Positions 17,794 to 26,030 are shown, counted from the stretch's first letter. The stretch: 64,000 bases of DNA from CAYFQB01 sp964345225 (GCA_964345225.1 CAYFQB010000003.1:25736-89735); one strand, 5' to 3'. The notes: generated from the letters alone by a model not told the origin. Program-made: numbers and translations.

Positions 17794-18627
17794 TTATTTT
17801 AAAGTTTGTATCGAGAGTGACTTTTCCTCGTAAGCATTATTCGATTCTTTTTTCCATCTAAAAGGCAGATCAATAATCTCTCCGGGTTTCTTTATTGTAT
17901 ACAGTGCATTAAGTGCCTCCATAATCACTGCTCTCTGTTGAAGAACATGAAAGGGTTCTCCGAGAGGATGTCCAAATGGCCAGTTCAGAAATATGGTTCT
18001 TGGGGGCTTTATCTTCTCAGAAAACTCTCTGACTATTGATATTCCGATTGTTGGTATTCCCACTCTCTCTATTTCCCTCTGTATCAGCCCGACGGACTGG
18101 TTGCATATCCCTCAACCAGGTGTAAGAAGTACGACATCGACATTGTCTGACTTCAGCCTTTGTGCAACATCCGGGGCATGTTTTTCTGTAAGTTCTTTTA
18201 TACGCTGACCAGTTATGTGGCCCATAAATCCGTAATTAATATCGGCAGCCTTACCAATGATACTTTCCTTCTCAAACTCCCTTAACCTTTCGATAGGGAA
18301 CACAATATTGATGTCCTTATCAGCATCTGAATGGTCATAGTAATCGTGAGAGATTATCAGATTAGAAACAGGTCTATGCATGTTGATTACCCTGAAAGTC
18401 GGGTCTCCTTCAGAATCAGCCATATCAAAGGGCTGCTGATCTTTATGGTGCACACCTGCGGTCGTAACAATTGCAACTTTGGATTCGTTCAAGAGCTTTC
18501 TTACCGGCGTCCATGGAATGTCCTCACTCTCCAGTGGACGGTAAGAGTTGATAAACTTTCTGGAAAGAAAAGGAAACCGTGTTATTACCTTTGCAATTGT
18601 TCTGTTCTTTAACCTTTTAATACCCAT
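17794..18627 (-). CDS. PrdB/GrdB-like selenoprotein (in-frame UGA = selenocysteine)
   Basis: Two adjacent frames read as one gene if the TGA at 18112-18114 encodes selenocysteine (residue 172 of 277). The sequence across it is LLTPG-U-GIC, matching the U-G-x-C redox motif of the glycine/sarcosine/betaine/D-proline reductase B subunits. Upstream blocks agree with D-proline reductase PrdB: VAIVTTAGVHHKDQQPFD, DKDINIVFPIERLREF and INYGFMG. Downstream, IQREIERVGIPTIGIS continues the family without a gap. A hairpin fitting a bacterial SECIS starts 12 bases after the UGA. A gaggtg RBS precedes the ATG. No PrdA, GrdA or GrdC partner is in the window, so substrate is unknown. It heads the leftward cluster containing the CCH protein and the micropeptide. 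Confidence 0.88.
18085..18099 (-). promoter_or_regulatory. Bacterial SECIS-like hairpin
   Basis: On the minus strand, 12 bases after the UGA, the stem CAGTCC / GGGCTG (six pairs, one G-U) encloses the loop GTC. The loop starts with G and lies 18 bases after the UGA, within the usual bacterial SECIS limits (small apical loop with an early G, roughly 16-37 bases from the Sec codon). It would direct SelB-dependent Sec insertion. Confidence 0.72.
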
Positions 18628-18759
18628 TACCCACCTCTTATTATTAATTTATTAAATATTTAGGAAGATAAAATGAAGAAAAAGTGAATAAATTTTGAAT
18701 TGCGATTACCGGTATATTTTGTGCTTTCTCTGGCCTTGAAATATTAAATATTCGTAAAA

Positions 18760-18792
18760 GAATAAGCCAGGTATAATTTACCTGGCTTATTC
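18760..18792 (-). terminator. Intrinsic terminator downstream of the ZraP-like gene
   Basis: A perfect 14-bp stem (18760-18773 with 18779-18792; arm sequence GAATAAGCCAGGTA) and a 5-base loop. On the minus strand the stem is followed by TTTTACG. It sits 26 bp beyond the stop of the ZraP-like gene. Confidence 0.8.
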
Positions 18793-18818
18793 AGAGATGG
18801 GACAAAGTGGATTAGCTG

Positions 18819-19196
18819 TTACCAGCAGCCGAATTTGCCGTGTATTCCGCGTACTGAACGTGGAGATTTTTCATAAAGCTTATCCTGTAATTCACTTATC
18901 TCTTTTTCGAGCTTTGTAATTGTCTCTTTGCCTGTCTCCGGTTTGCGTGTAGCCTCAAAGTATTCAAATTTCTTGTTGTGAAGTTCTTTTCTCAGATCAG
19001 TTGTTTCATCAAGGAACTTCTGTTCAGCTTCGCTGGTCTGTCCGTACATGTGCCCGCCATAACCAGGCCCCATTCCATAACCATAATCAGATCCGGTCAT
19101 GTGTCCGCTACCCCAGAAACCAGGACCATGTGCAAATGCAACTACCCCGATTGCAAGGAGTGCTACGATTGTTATAACTGCTAATGCTTTTTTCAT
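18819..19196 (-). CDS. ZraP/Spy/CpxP-like periplasmic metal-stress protein
   Basis: A 125-residue exported protein. It has a signal peptide (MKKALAVITIVALLAIGVVAFA), then a Gly/Tyr/His/Met-rich segment (residues ~23-52, with GHMTGSDYGYGMGPGYGG) likely to bind metal. A charged helical region (~55-105) with the DLRKELHNKKFEYFEATRK pattern is characteristic of the LTxxQ/ZraP superfamily. It probably acts as a periplasmic zinc- or copper-responsive chaperone. The C-terminus ends in FGCW. It has its own terminator (18760-18792) and an acctccg-type RBS complement, so it is likely monocistronic. Confidence 0.8.
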   Translation of the reverse strand: MKKALAVITIVALLAIGVVAFAHGPGFWGSGHMTGSDYGYGMGPGYGGHMYGQTSEAEQKFLDETTDLRKELHNKKFEYFEATRKPETGKETITKLEKEISELQDKLYEKSPRSVRGIHGKFGCW

Positions 19197-19383
19197 ACTG
19201 CACCTCCGTAAATTTTTTACTGTATTCAGTTTATATCTTTAGTTTGAAGAGAAAATGAAATCTTTGTGAAAAGTTTGTGAAGACAAAAACATCGTTTCTT
19301 ATTTGGAATCCAGCATGATCCTTCATATTAACTTCATTTTTTTGTATAAAAATAAATTAAGAAAGGCGCGTAAGGTAGCAATA

Positions 19384-19713
19384 ATGAATATTAAAGCATT
19401 TCATATTTTGATATCCATATTGATCTTTATTCTTTTAATTCCTGTTGGTGTAACAGCATTTCATTATGAAAAAACTATCACACCATACGGTGATTACTGC
19501 AGACACTTCAGCCATTATGGGAGAAACAAATCTATGAATTCCCGCGCACAAGCTGAGCGCGCTTTACGGCATTATTATTATAAAAAGGGATATGACTTCG
19601 AAATATTGAGCACTGAAGGTAGATTCTTAAAAGTTAATTTAAAAAATAAAGGAAAAGTTGTTGATACTATCATTTTTGACAGACTTACAGGGAGACTCAG
19701 ATCAATATATTAA
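19384..19713 (+). CDS. Small secreted PepSY-like protein
   Basis: A 110-residue hypothetical exported protein. The ATG at 19384 gives a clean signal peptide (MNIKAFHILISILIFILLIPVGVTA). The mature part contains an RAQAERALRHYYYKKGYDF helix followed by strands ending in VVDTIIFDRLTGRLRSIY. The helix-then-strands pattern and the final D-x-x-T-G-x-x motif resemble single PepSY domains, which bind or inhibit partner proteins in the periplasm. An upstream TTG extension would spoil the signal peptide. Convergent with the PilZ gene 18 bp beyond its stop. Confidence 0.65.
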   Translation: MNIKAFHILISILIFILLIPVGVTAFHYEKTITPYGDYCRHFSHYGRNKSMNSRAQAERALRHYYYKKGYDFEILSTEGRFLKVNLKNKGKVVDTIIFDRLTGRLRSIY

Positions 19714-19731
19714 CAAAACCAAGAAAAGATT

Positions 19732-20091
19732 TTACCTTAAGCTGTTATATATTTTTTCAATTTCAGTTATGTGCTTATAAAGGACAGGCTGTTTTTTTGA
19801 ATTAAGTTCTTCTGTAAAGCTAATACCCAGTTCGTAAATTTCACTCTTTTTGGTTACCCAATTAACTATACCTTCTACATATGCCTCATGCTCTTTGGAA
19901 GAAGTATCTGTAAAAGTAATCTTCACGGTAATCTGTGTTAATTTTTTTATTTTGGAAGCCGAATATAGACCCAAACCCCCAAGTGATATATTGGCAATAA
20001 GGGCAAGAATTTCCTTTTTGTCAGGCATTATTATTGTAGCTTTTCCAAAAATTGGATGCCTCGGAACACTCCTGCTAGACTCAAACGCCAT
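19732..20091 (-). CDS. PilZ-domain protein
   Basis: A 119-residue stand-alone PilZ domain, a cytoplasmic cyclic di-GMP receptor type. The N-terminal Arg region is SRSVPRHPIFG and the second motif is ANISLGGLGLYS, corresponding to the (D/N)-x-S-x-x-G signature. The first motif has R-x-x-x-R spacing (RSVPR), so c-di-GMP binding is plausible. The remainder forms the expected beta strands. It might relate to control of the Pga polysaccharide, but that is inference from shared signalling, not proximity. Confidence 0.82.
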   Translation of the reverse strand: MAFESSRSVPRHPIFGKATIIMPDKKEILALIANISLGGLGLYSASKIKKLTQITVKITFTDTSSKEHEAYVEGIVNWVTKKSEIYELGISFTEELNSKKQPVLYKHITEIEKIYNSLR

Positions 20092-20549
20092 GTTATCCTC
20101 CCTTCTAATACTACATTACCGGAGTATATAATCAAGAGGTCTGCTCTTGATTATTGAGATTTTCTGCCACTGTACAAACCCTTAAGATATTAATCCTTTA
20201 CGCCTTAAAAAACAACAACTAAATGAAGCCTGCCCGGAATTCTGTTTACACCCCCGGTGTGTAATTTATCCAGGATAAGAAAAATAGTTTTCCAACAGCC
20301 TGCAAAAGAGCTAACCCTATAGGTTTTATTGATTATTTTGATTGGCAAGAAAATAAGTGAAACTACCGCTTAATTTTAATATAATTTATTTAAGAGGGTA
20401 ACATTTGTATTAGGGGTAGAAGTTTTAGTTCTTTCCTTAAGGCAAGTGCCATATTAATAATAATTCTGTAAAATCTTTCAATTTTAAACCCTTAAAGTTT
20501 AGGGGTTATTTTCAAGCAATTTTTATTATGAAAGGGGGTGAAGAAAAAC
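20092..20549. other. Intergenic region with a degenerate palindromic repeat
   Basis: About 450 bases without a convincing gene. A degenerate copy of the dispersed palindrome lies at 20246-20264 (TTACAC ... GTGTAA around CCCCCGG). The last 150 bases are AT-rich and lead into the AAAGGGGGTG Shine-Dalgarno of the lipoprotein at 20550. Confidence 0.5.
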
Positions 20550-20912
20550 ATGAGGGTTTTAAAAATTATAGCTATCTTTATCTTTATCCTGTTAATAATA
20601 AGCTGCGCACATAGGAAATTTGTACAGGCAGATATAGAGTCCCTATCGGACAGAGTTACACAGTTTGAAGAACAGTTGAATGACTTGGAAAAGAAGGTTT
20701 CAGGGATCGAAGGGGTAAGTTCGGATGATTTGGATGATGCCATAAACAAGGCAGAAAGCGCCGCAGATCGTGCAGAAAGCGCAGCAAACAGGGCAGAAGA
20801 TGCCGCAGATCGTGCAGAAAGCGCAGCAAACAGGGCAGAAGGTGATGCAGATCGTGCAGAAGATGCCGCAAACAAAGCTGAAAAGGCCTTCGAATTAAGA
20901 CAGATAAAATAA
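20550..20912 (+). CDS. Lpp/OprI-like alanine-zipper lipoprotein
   Basis: A 120-residue lipoprotein with a lipobox (IIS-C, Cys near residue 18) followed by a coiled coil (IESLSDRVTQFEEQLNDLEKKV) and then a long alanine-zipper made of seven-residue units such as AESAADR, AESAANR and AEDAADR. This heptad arrangement resembles the murein lipoprotein/OprI family that tethers outer membrane to peptidoglycan, although the C-terminal Lys (RQIK) is the only hint of a peptidoglycan link. The DNA has near-perfect 42-bp tandem repeats from ~20750 to 20870, so copy number may vary. The ATG at 20550 is chosen because GGGGGTG lies nine bases upstream; a GTG at 20538 overlaps the RBS. Confidence 0.75.
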   Translation: MRVLKIIAIFIFILLIISCAHRKFVQADIESLSDRVTQFEEQLNDLEKKVSGIEGVSSDDLDDAINKAESAADRAESAANRAEDAADRAESAANRAEGDADRAEDAANKAEKAFELRQIK

Positions 20913-20923
20913 TGTATCTGTAG

Positions 20924-21835
20924 TTAGCGGGGATGTCTGTTTGTCACATCAACAGGTATCCCCTTTTGTTCTTCCAGTATCTTCTTCACGAGCTCCATAT
21001 CCACAGCATTATAGAGTTTATTTTTTTTAAGGAGAATATTAGCTGTTTCAAAAGGATCGTGTATTTTCTTCAGATAATCTCTGTGTGATTCGATATATAC
21101 CCTCCCGTCTCTTTCACCGACTTTTATGGGTTGATAAACAATTTTGACCATAGTATTTAGCTCAACTGAGCGAAAGAGTTCAGCAATGTCTTGGTTATAA
21201 AGCCTGATGCAACCACGGCTTGAAGTTCTGCCTATGCTTAAGGGCCTGTTAGTACCATGGATAAGGAGCAATGGATTAGAGAGCCGGAGTGCATGGGTGC
21301 CAAGGGGATTTTCTTCACCGGGTCCGATGATATCTGGCAGTTCAGGTCTTTCTTTTTTTATTGAAGGCGGAACATACCATGATGGGTCCTTGGCCTTTTC
21401 CACTATTCTGTATTGCCCTAAGGGTGTTTCATATCCCTTAACGCCTGTGCCGATTGGATATGTTTTAACGAGGGAATATCCCTTTACATCTATTATATAT
21501 TGATAGAGGCGCATCTCTGCAATGTTTACTATTAAGCCTTTATAAATTGATTCCGGCAGAATCCACATGGATGGAATGGTCACCACGGTTCCGTTCCCAG
21601 GCAACCACGGGTCAAGAGAGGGATTTGCATCAACAATTTCATTGTAACCGTGATTGTAATTCAGAGCAACTTCATGAAGTGATTCATCATTTTTGATTAC
21701 GTATGTCTGTACAAATCCAATTACGGTACTGTTTCTATCATACCAATATGCCCCGCCAGCCAATGATGCGGTTTTCATACAGACTATGACAAGAATGACA
21801 GCGATGATTTCTCTCATACATCTATTTTGATGCAA
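20924..21835 (-). CDS. L,D-transpeptidase (ErfK/YbiS/YkuD) with LysM domain
   Basis: Periplasmic enzyme forming 3-3 peptidoglycan cross-links or attaching proteins to peptidoglycan. A signal peptide (~8-27) is followed by a LysM-like segment (VIKNDESLHEVALNYNHGYNEI) and a YkuD catalytic domain with LLIHGTNRPLSIGRTSSRGCIRL, giving the conserved His and the S-x-G-C-I-R active-site Cys. The C-terminal ~60 residues are helical. 303 residues is typical of ErfK/YbiS. The adjacent Lpp-like lipoprotein, convergent with it, makes a lipoprotein-anchoring role attractive but unproven. Confidence 0.92.
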   Translation of the reverse strand: MHQNRCMREIIAVILVIVCMKTASLAGGAYWYDRNSTVIGFVQTYVIKNDESLHEVALNYNHGYNEIVDANPSLDPWLPGNGTVVTIPSMWILPESIYKGLIVNIAEMRLYQYIIDVKGYSLVKTYPIGTGVKGYETPLGQYRIVEKAKDPSWYVPPSIKKERPELPDIIGPGEENPLGTHALRLSNPLLLIHGTNRPLSIGRTSSRGCIRLYNQDIAELFRSVELNTMVKIVYQPIKVGERDGRVYIESHRDYLKKIHDPFETANILLKKNKLYNAVDMELVKKILEEQKGIPVDVTNRHPR

Positions 21836-21848
21836 TGATATAGGATTT

Positions 21849-22154
21849 TTATCTTAAAACCTTTAGCTTTTTAAGTAGGGATAAAGATGTCTTGTAATTT
21901 TTACCTTCTTCTTTCCTTACTAATTTAAAAAAGTCACATTTAGTACAATCTTCATACTTTTTAGCAAACGTTCCTTGAACTTTTCCTTCACAAAATGTAC
22001 CGGCCACAATCCAGCAAGCTCTACCTGAATTAGTGCCGTCATGCACACCATTAAGACTATCATCTGTTGAAGCAGGGCATACACCTAGTTGTTTAATGTT
22101 TTTACCGCCTGGTTCTCTTCCACAATCCTTAAATTCCCAGCAGTTTATTTTCAT
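21849..22154 (-). CDS. Two-CW domain Cys-rich protein
   Basis: A 101-residue soluble protein with eight Cys. It contains two Cys-Trp motifs typical of proteins annotated as two-CW domain: NCWEFKDCGRE at the N-terminus and ACWIVAGTFC in the centre. A CTKCDFFKLV pair follows. The Cys pattern suggests binding of zinc or an iron-sulfur centre. Related sequences are often attached to signalling proteins in anaerobic bacteria, but the stand-alone role is unknown. It lies 13 bp upstream of the L,D-transpeptidase gene on the same strand. Confidence 0.75.
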   Translation of the reverse strand: MKINCWEFKDCGREPGGKNIKQLGVCPASTDDSLNGVHDGTNSGRACWIVAGTFCEGKVQGTFAKKYEDCTKCDFFKLVRKEEGKNYKTSLSLLKKLKVLR

Positions 22155-22344
22155 TTTAATACCCCCCCGTTAGATGAAAGAATGTTACATTTTTGAATTT
22201 TAATAATATGATAATACAATTTGTTTTAATTTGGAATTAAGAAAACAGGAGATTGAAAATAGAGATTCGTGGTCATATTTTTACAGGCTGACTAGACCTG
22301 AGATCTTAAGGTTTATTAATTTTTTTTATCTCCTATGTTATTTG

Positions 22345-22375
22345 CCCCGTTAGATGACGCAGTTCTCTAACGGGG
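22345..22375. repeat. CCCCGTTAGA palindrome overlapping the end of the phosphoesterase gene
   Basis: A perfect 10-bp inverted repeat, CCCCGTTAGA (22345-22354) and TCTAACGGGG (22366-22375). The stop codon of the leftward gene lies inside the right arm, so the repeat supplies the last codons of the protein. A related copy at 23597-23629 lies just upstream of the same gene. Confidence 0.8.
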
Positions 22376-23473
22376 TTTCTTGTGCAGTATTATGCGTGAG
22401 ATCTCACCGGGTTGCCAAAGGCGCATGCGCGGTCCCCATGTGCCAGTACCTCGGGAAACAATAACTGTTATGCCTTCTACCTCATATAGACCTTCAAGAA
22501 AAGGATAGAATTGCTTGATCAGATAATCGAAAGGCCATATTTGTCCTCCATGCGTGTGTCCGCTGAGCATCAGTTCTACGCCTGCACTTGCTGCTTTGTC
22601 AACCTGCAGCGGTGAATGAGAGAGCAGGATGGTTGCACCCGAAGGTCTATTGTTCAGCGCTTTTGAGATAGTATCAGTATTTTTGCTGGAACGTTGATTG
22701 GCTGTGAGATCTTCAACACCTGCCAAGACTAGGCCGGGCTGAAGTTCGACCCATACATTATTAAGTATCTGAAAACCGGCATCCTTAATTAAAAACATAT
22801 TTGTATTATGATGATGATAAGATTCGTGGTTACCATAGACAGCCCAGACGCCCAGAGGTGCAGAAAGGCGGCGCAAAACTGGAAGCAGTTCCTCTTGGGA
22901 ATTACCATGTCCTTCGTAGATATCCCCTAAAAGGAATATAATGTCCGGCTGTTGTTCTTGAACCTGCAAGACACGTGCTTCCAGCCATCGTTTACCAAGC
23001 AGTGAGCCGATGTGAAGGTCGGATAATGCAACAATTACCTTACCGTTCATTTTATCAGGAAGGTTGGAGAGATACACATCATATTTTTGCACTACCGGCG
23101 GCCGAAGACCTTGTACGAGTGCTATTACTGATAGCAATCCGCCGGCAAATAATGCCCACCCCCGCAAAGAAGTTGCTATTCGAGGCAGTATAAAGCCGAA
23201 CCCTGTGATGAAGTCTATCGCAAGAAGGGAAACGGACATTAGAAAAAGTATAGCTATCCATGTCATGCCGATCATCTCCAGTGTTTTTGAAAGGATACTG
23301 GTGCCGCCATGGCCGAAGAAAATGCCCAAGAAAAGGCCTGTCCAAAGGATTAGTCCGGTACCGATGAGGAATTTTCGAGGTATGTGAAGTTTCAGAAACG
23401 GTACTGAACGAGCACGCCAGAATACATAAATGTGCATTATAGTGACAAAGGATAAAAGAACAGTTCTAAACAT
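22367..23473 (-). CDS. YkuE-like membrane metallophosphoesterase
   Basis: Membrane-anchored calcineurin-like phosphoesterase. The N-terminal ~125 residues hold four hydrophobic helices. The catalytic domain follows with the full motif set: ALSDLHIG, LLGDIYEG, VYGNHESYHH, ILLSHSP and SGHTHGGQIWP. YkuE and related enzymes act on UDP-diacylglucosamine or unknown cell-wall substrates; the substrate here is not known. The 3' end runs into a palindromic repeat, so the last residues (KKPR) derive from repeat sequence. Confidence 0.93.
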   Translation of the reverse strand: MFRTVLLSFVTIMHIYVFWRARSVPFLKLHIPRKFLIGTGLILWTGLFLGIFFGHGGTSILSKTLEMIGMTWIAILFLMSVSLLAIDFITGFGFILPRIATSLRGWALFAGGLLSVIALVQGLRPPVVQKYDVYLSNLPDKMNGKVIVALSDLHIGSLLGKRWLEARVLQVQEQQPDIIFLLGDIYEGHGNSQEELLPVLRRLSAPLGVWAVYGNHESYHHHNTNMFLIKDAGFQILNNVWVELQPGLVLAGVEDLTANQRSSKNTDTISKALNNRPSGATILLSHSPLQVDKAASAGVELMLSGHTHGGQIWPFDYLIKQFYPFLEGLYEVEGITVIVSRGTGTWGPRMRLWQPGEISRIILHKKPR

Positions 23474-23834
23474 GATAACTTTTTATTGAATTTTCAGAAA
23501 TTTATATAATCATTATTAAACTGAGTAAACAGGCATCATAACCGACTAACGTTACCTCGCAATGCGGATGCGCTGTGTTTTAAGTGTCAAGATTTACCCC
23601 GTTAGAAGGACTAAGTTTTTCTAAGGGGGTTTACTCCGCTTAAATTCTTCTGGTTAATCTCAAAATTTCTTCGAATGTTACAATATATTACATTGAAAAG
23701 TGAACTATAAACACTCTACACCCCTCTCGTCAGTATCTGCATGTTCTTATATATGGTATTATTTAATCCATTAGAAATCTAAGCCATTTATGGCTGTGAT
23801 GTAAAATTAGAAATGTTAATTATTTATTATTGAA
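23474..23834. other. Divergent intergenic region with palindrome
   Basis: Contains an imperfect copy of the CCCCGTTAGAA palindrome at 23597-23629 and AT-rich DNA expected to hold promoters for the two divergent genes. No coding frame is seen and no clear -35/-10 pair could be singled out. Confidence 0.5.
23597..23629. repeat. CCCCGTTAGAA palindrome, second copy
   Basis: Arms CCCCGTTAGAA (23597-23607) and TTCTAAGGGGG (23619-23629) pair with one mismatch. The left arm is identical to the 22345 copy over ten bases. The two copies bracket the metallophosphoesterase gene. Confidence 0.75.
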
Positions 23835-25244
23835 ATGAACAGTTTAAAAAAAGAGACCGTACCGCGTTTTCCCGGTTTTTTGATACTCTTGGGCCCTGGA
23901 ATAATATGGATGGCATTAGCGCAAGGCAGTGGTGAACTTATATGGTGGCCTTACACAATAGCAAAATACGGTCTTGGTTTCCTGTTTTTACTGTTGCCAG
24001 CCTGTCTTTTGCAATATCCTCTGACTTACGAGATAGGAAGGTATACAGTGCTGACAGGTGAAAGTATCTGGCAGGGCTTCATAAGACTTAACAGACATTT
24101 TGCAATAGGTCTCTGGCTCCTGATGACTTTATCGTTTCTCTGGTTCGGTGCCTTTGCCTCTGCAGGTGGTACTGCTCTGGCTGCATTAACCAACATTCCC
24201 CATGGTTGGTCTCCGAAAGCCCAAACGCTTTTCTGGGCTTATTTGTCTATAGCGATATTTCTTTCTGGCATATTCCTTTCGAGGGTGATCTATAAACTCA
24301 TAGAAACAGTTATGTGGTTTATTGCAATTCTAACCGTTACCGGTTTAATAATATCCTGCACACATCCTGTTGTAGTGGAAAAAATTCCTGCCTTTTTAAA
24401 TGGACTTTTTATCCCGCAAAAACTCGCGCGTCAATTCGACCCGAACGATTCAACAAAGATTCTTACTGCAATAACATTCGCCGGGCTAGGCGGGTTCTGG
24501 ACCCTGTTCTACTCATACTGGATAAAAGAGAAAGGTATCGGTATGGCGAAATATTTCGGTCATATAACAGGTCTGGCATCAAAACCGCAGGTTATTCCGG
24601 ATACAGGATATAATTTTGAGGATACAGAAAAGAACAAGAGAAATCTGAGACAATGGTTGAGGTATCTCCTGCTTGACAGCGGGATAGGAATTTTCGGGAA
24701 TATATTTACGACCTTAATGACGTGCCTGCTTGCTTATGCAGTACTGTTTCCGCAAGGGCTTTTACCACAGGGCTGGGATATAGCTGTAGTGCAGGCAAAA
24801 TTCTTTGAGCTTCGATGGGGCGATCTTGGTCGTGCATTGTTTTTAATAATATCTGCTGCTTTTCTTGTAGATACATGGCTCTGCACGATTGATGCTGTAA
24901 GTCGCGTGCATACCGATATTGTGCATACACTCTTTGAAAGGGCAAGGAACAGATCAATTCGCTGGTGGTACTTCTTCTTTGTAAGTTTATTGGCAATAAT
25001 TACATCAGTAACAATGTATTTTCAGCAGCCTGGACCATTATTGCTTATATCTGCAGTTATAGGGTTTATAGGGACAGTGACATTTTCGATAGCAATACTT
25101 ATCCTGAACCATTTTTATATACCGAGATTATTTCCCGGGTTCGCCAAACCTAAAGCCTACACATTGATTCTCATGCTTATAACCTGCACAGCGTATTTAT
25201 TGCTCGCAGTGATGTACGTATACGCTGAATTTTTCTATCAATAG
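23835..25244 (+). CDS. Nramp-related transporter lacking the DPGN motif
   Basis: A 469-residue inner-membrane protein with 11 or 12 hydrophobic helices, matching the Nramp/SLC11 fold. The first helix reads LGPGIIWMALAQGSGELIWW; in metal-transporting Nramps this position is LGPG...DPGN, so the metal-binding Asp and Asn are replaced (GSGE). No MPH motif is seen in the sixth helix region (FAGLGGFWTLFYSYW). Similar divergent Nramp-like proteins exist in environmental bacteria, and the substrate may not be Mn or Fe. The gene appears monocistronic. Assignment to the superfamily is firm; function is uncertain. Confidence 0.78.
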   Translation: MNSLKKETVPRFPGFLILLGPGIIWMALAQGSGELIWWPYTIAKYGLGFLFLLLPACLLQYPLTYEIGRYTVLTGESIWQGFIRLNRHFAIGLWLLMTLSFLWFGAFASAGGTALAALTNIPHGWSPKAQTLFWAYLSIAIFLSGIFLSRVIYKLIETVMWFIAILTVTGLIISCTHPVVVEKIPAFLNGLFIPQKLARQFDPNDSTKILTAITFAGLGGFWTLFYSYWIKEKGIGMAKYFGHITGLASKPQVIPDTGYNFEDTEKNKRNLRQWLRYLLLDSGIGIFGNIFTTLMTCLLAYAVLFPQGLLPQGWDIAVVQAKFFELRWGDLGRALFLIISAAFLVDTWLCTIDAVSRVHTDIVHTLFERARNRSIRWWYFFFVSLLAIITSVTMYFQQPGPLLLISAVIGFIGTVTFSIAILILNHFYIPRLFPGFAKPKAYTLILMLITCTAYLLLAVMYVYAEFFYQ

Positions 25245-25503
25245 AATCTCATCTCAAGACCTTTCAGCTTTTTTCCCAATTAGTCAACTTAGTCAAGAAA
25301 GCCCTCTGTTTTTCCTATTTTTATGCTTCAAAAAGAAACATCAGTTACAGTCAGTTATAGAAAGAATAAGAAAATTAATGAGAACTTTTCTTTGGGGAAA
25401 AAACCGTCTTAAAGCAAGCAAAATCAGGAAAAAACAGGCTTTGAAGTGTTTTTAAACAAGGAATATAGTAATAATAAGGGTACTGCTGAAAGGGGGTGAG
25501 TTT

Positions 25504-25992
25504 ATGGCGACTAAGAGGTCAAAAGAACTGATAAAGCGGGAGATGCCGAGATTCCTTACTCCGTTCCATGAAATGGAACGCTGGTTTGAAGAGTTATGGA
25601 ACAGACCTTTCTCATTCTTTAGCCCCTCGTTCTGGCCTGATGTAAAGATTGCCGAAAGACATGTAATTACACCTTCTGTAGATATCTATGAGGAAGGCAA
25701 TGAAGTCGTGTTGAAGGCTGACCTTCCCGGGATAAAGAAGAAAGATCTCAGTATCGATATTTCCGAAAATATTCTGACAATTTCTGGCGAGAAGAAAAAA
25801 GAAGAGAAGGTCGAGAGAGCAGATTATTACCGTTATGAACGCTCACTAGGATCGTTCTTCAGAAGGTTTGAACTGCCCGGGGATCTGGAGACAGACAAGA
25901 TCAATGCCCACTTTGAAGATGGTGTTCTGGAAGTGAGGATTCCAAAGACCAAAGAGGCGGCAAAAAAGCATAAAAAGATCTCGATAGAATAA
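25504..25992 (+). CDS. Hsp20 family small heat-shock protein
   Basis: An ATP-independent cytoplasmic holdase. The alpha-crystallin domain starts near residue 55 (TPSVDIYEEGNEVVLKADLPG) and contains the DLSIDISENILTISGEKK strand and GSFFRRFELPGDLETDKINAHFEDGVLEVRIPK. The N-terminal region (RFLTPFHEMERWFEELW) is the usual oligomerisation arm. 162 residues is typical. A strong AAAGGGGGTGAG RBS lies upstream and an intrinsic terminator downstream, so it is a single-gene unit. No CIRCE or clear sigma-32 promoter was recognised. Confidence 0.95.
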   Translation: MATKRSKELIKREMPRFLTPFHEMERWFEELWNRPFSFFSPSFWPDVKIAERHVITPSVDIYEEGNEVVLKADLPGIKKKDLSIDISENILTISGEKKKEEKVERADYYRYERSLGSFFRRFELPGDLETDKINAHFEDGVLEVRIPKTKEAAKKHKKISIE

Positions 25993-26001
25993 ACCGCTAG
26001 A

Positions 26002-26030
26002 AAAATCCCCGGATTACGTCCGGGGATTTT
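26002..26030 (+). terminator. Intrinsic terminator after hsp20
   Basis: A perfect 12-bp stem, AAAATCCCCGGA (26002-26013) with TCCGGGGATTTT (26019-26030), and a TTACG loop, ten bases beyond the stop. The stem ends in a T-run. Confidence 0.92.

Noticed and set aside
17794..18063. Separate 89-residue gene starting MGIPTIGIS
   Set aside because: It is the C-terminal part of the UGA-containing selenoprotein; its apparent ATG is internal and has no Shine-Dalgarno.
20492..20875. Ser/Ala-rich antisense frame opposite the Lpp-like gene
   Set aside because: Periodic antisense shadow of the alanine-zipper repeats.
25380..25500. Possible heat-shock sigma promoter upstream of hsp20
   Set aside because: The CTTTGAAG element lacks a matching CCCCAT-type -10 at proper spacing.
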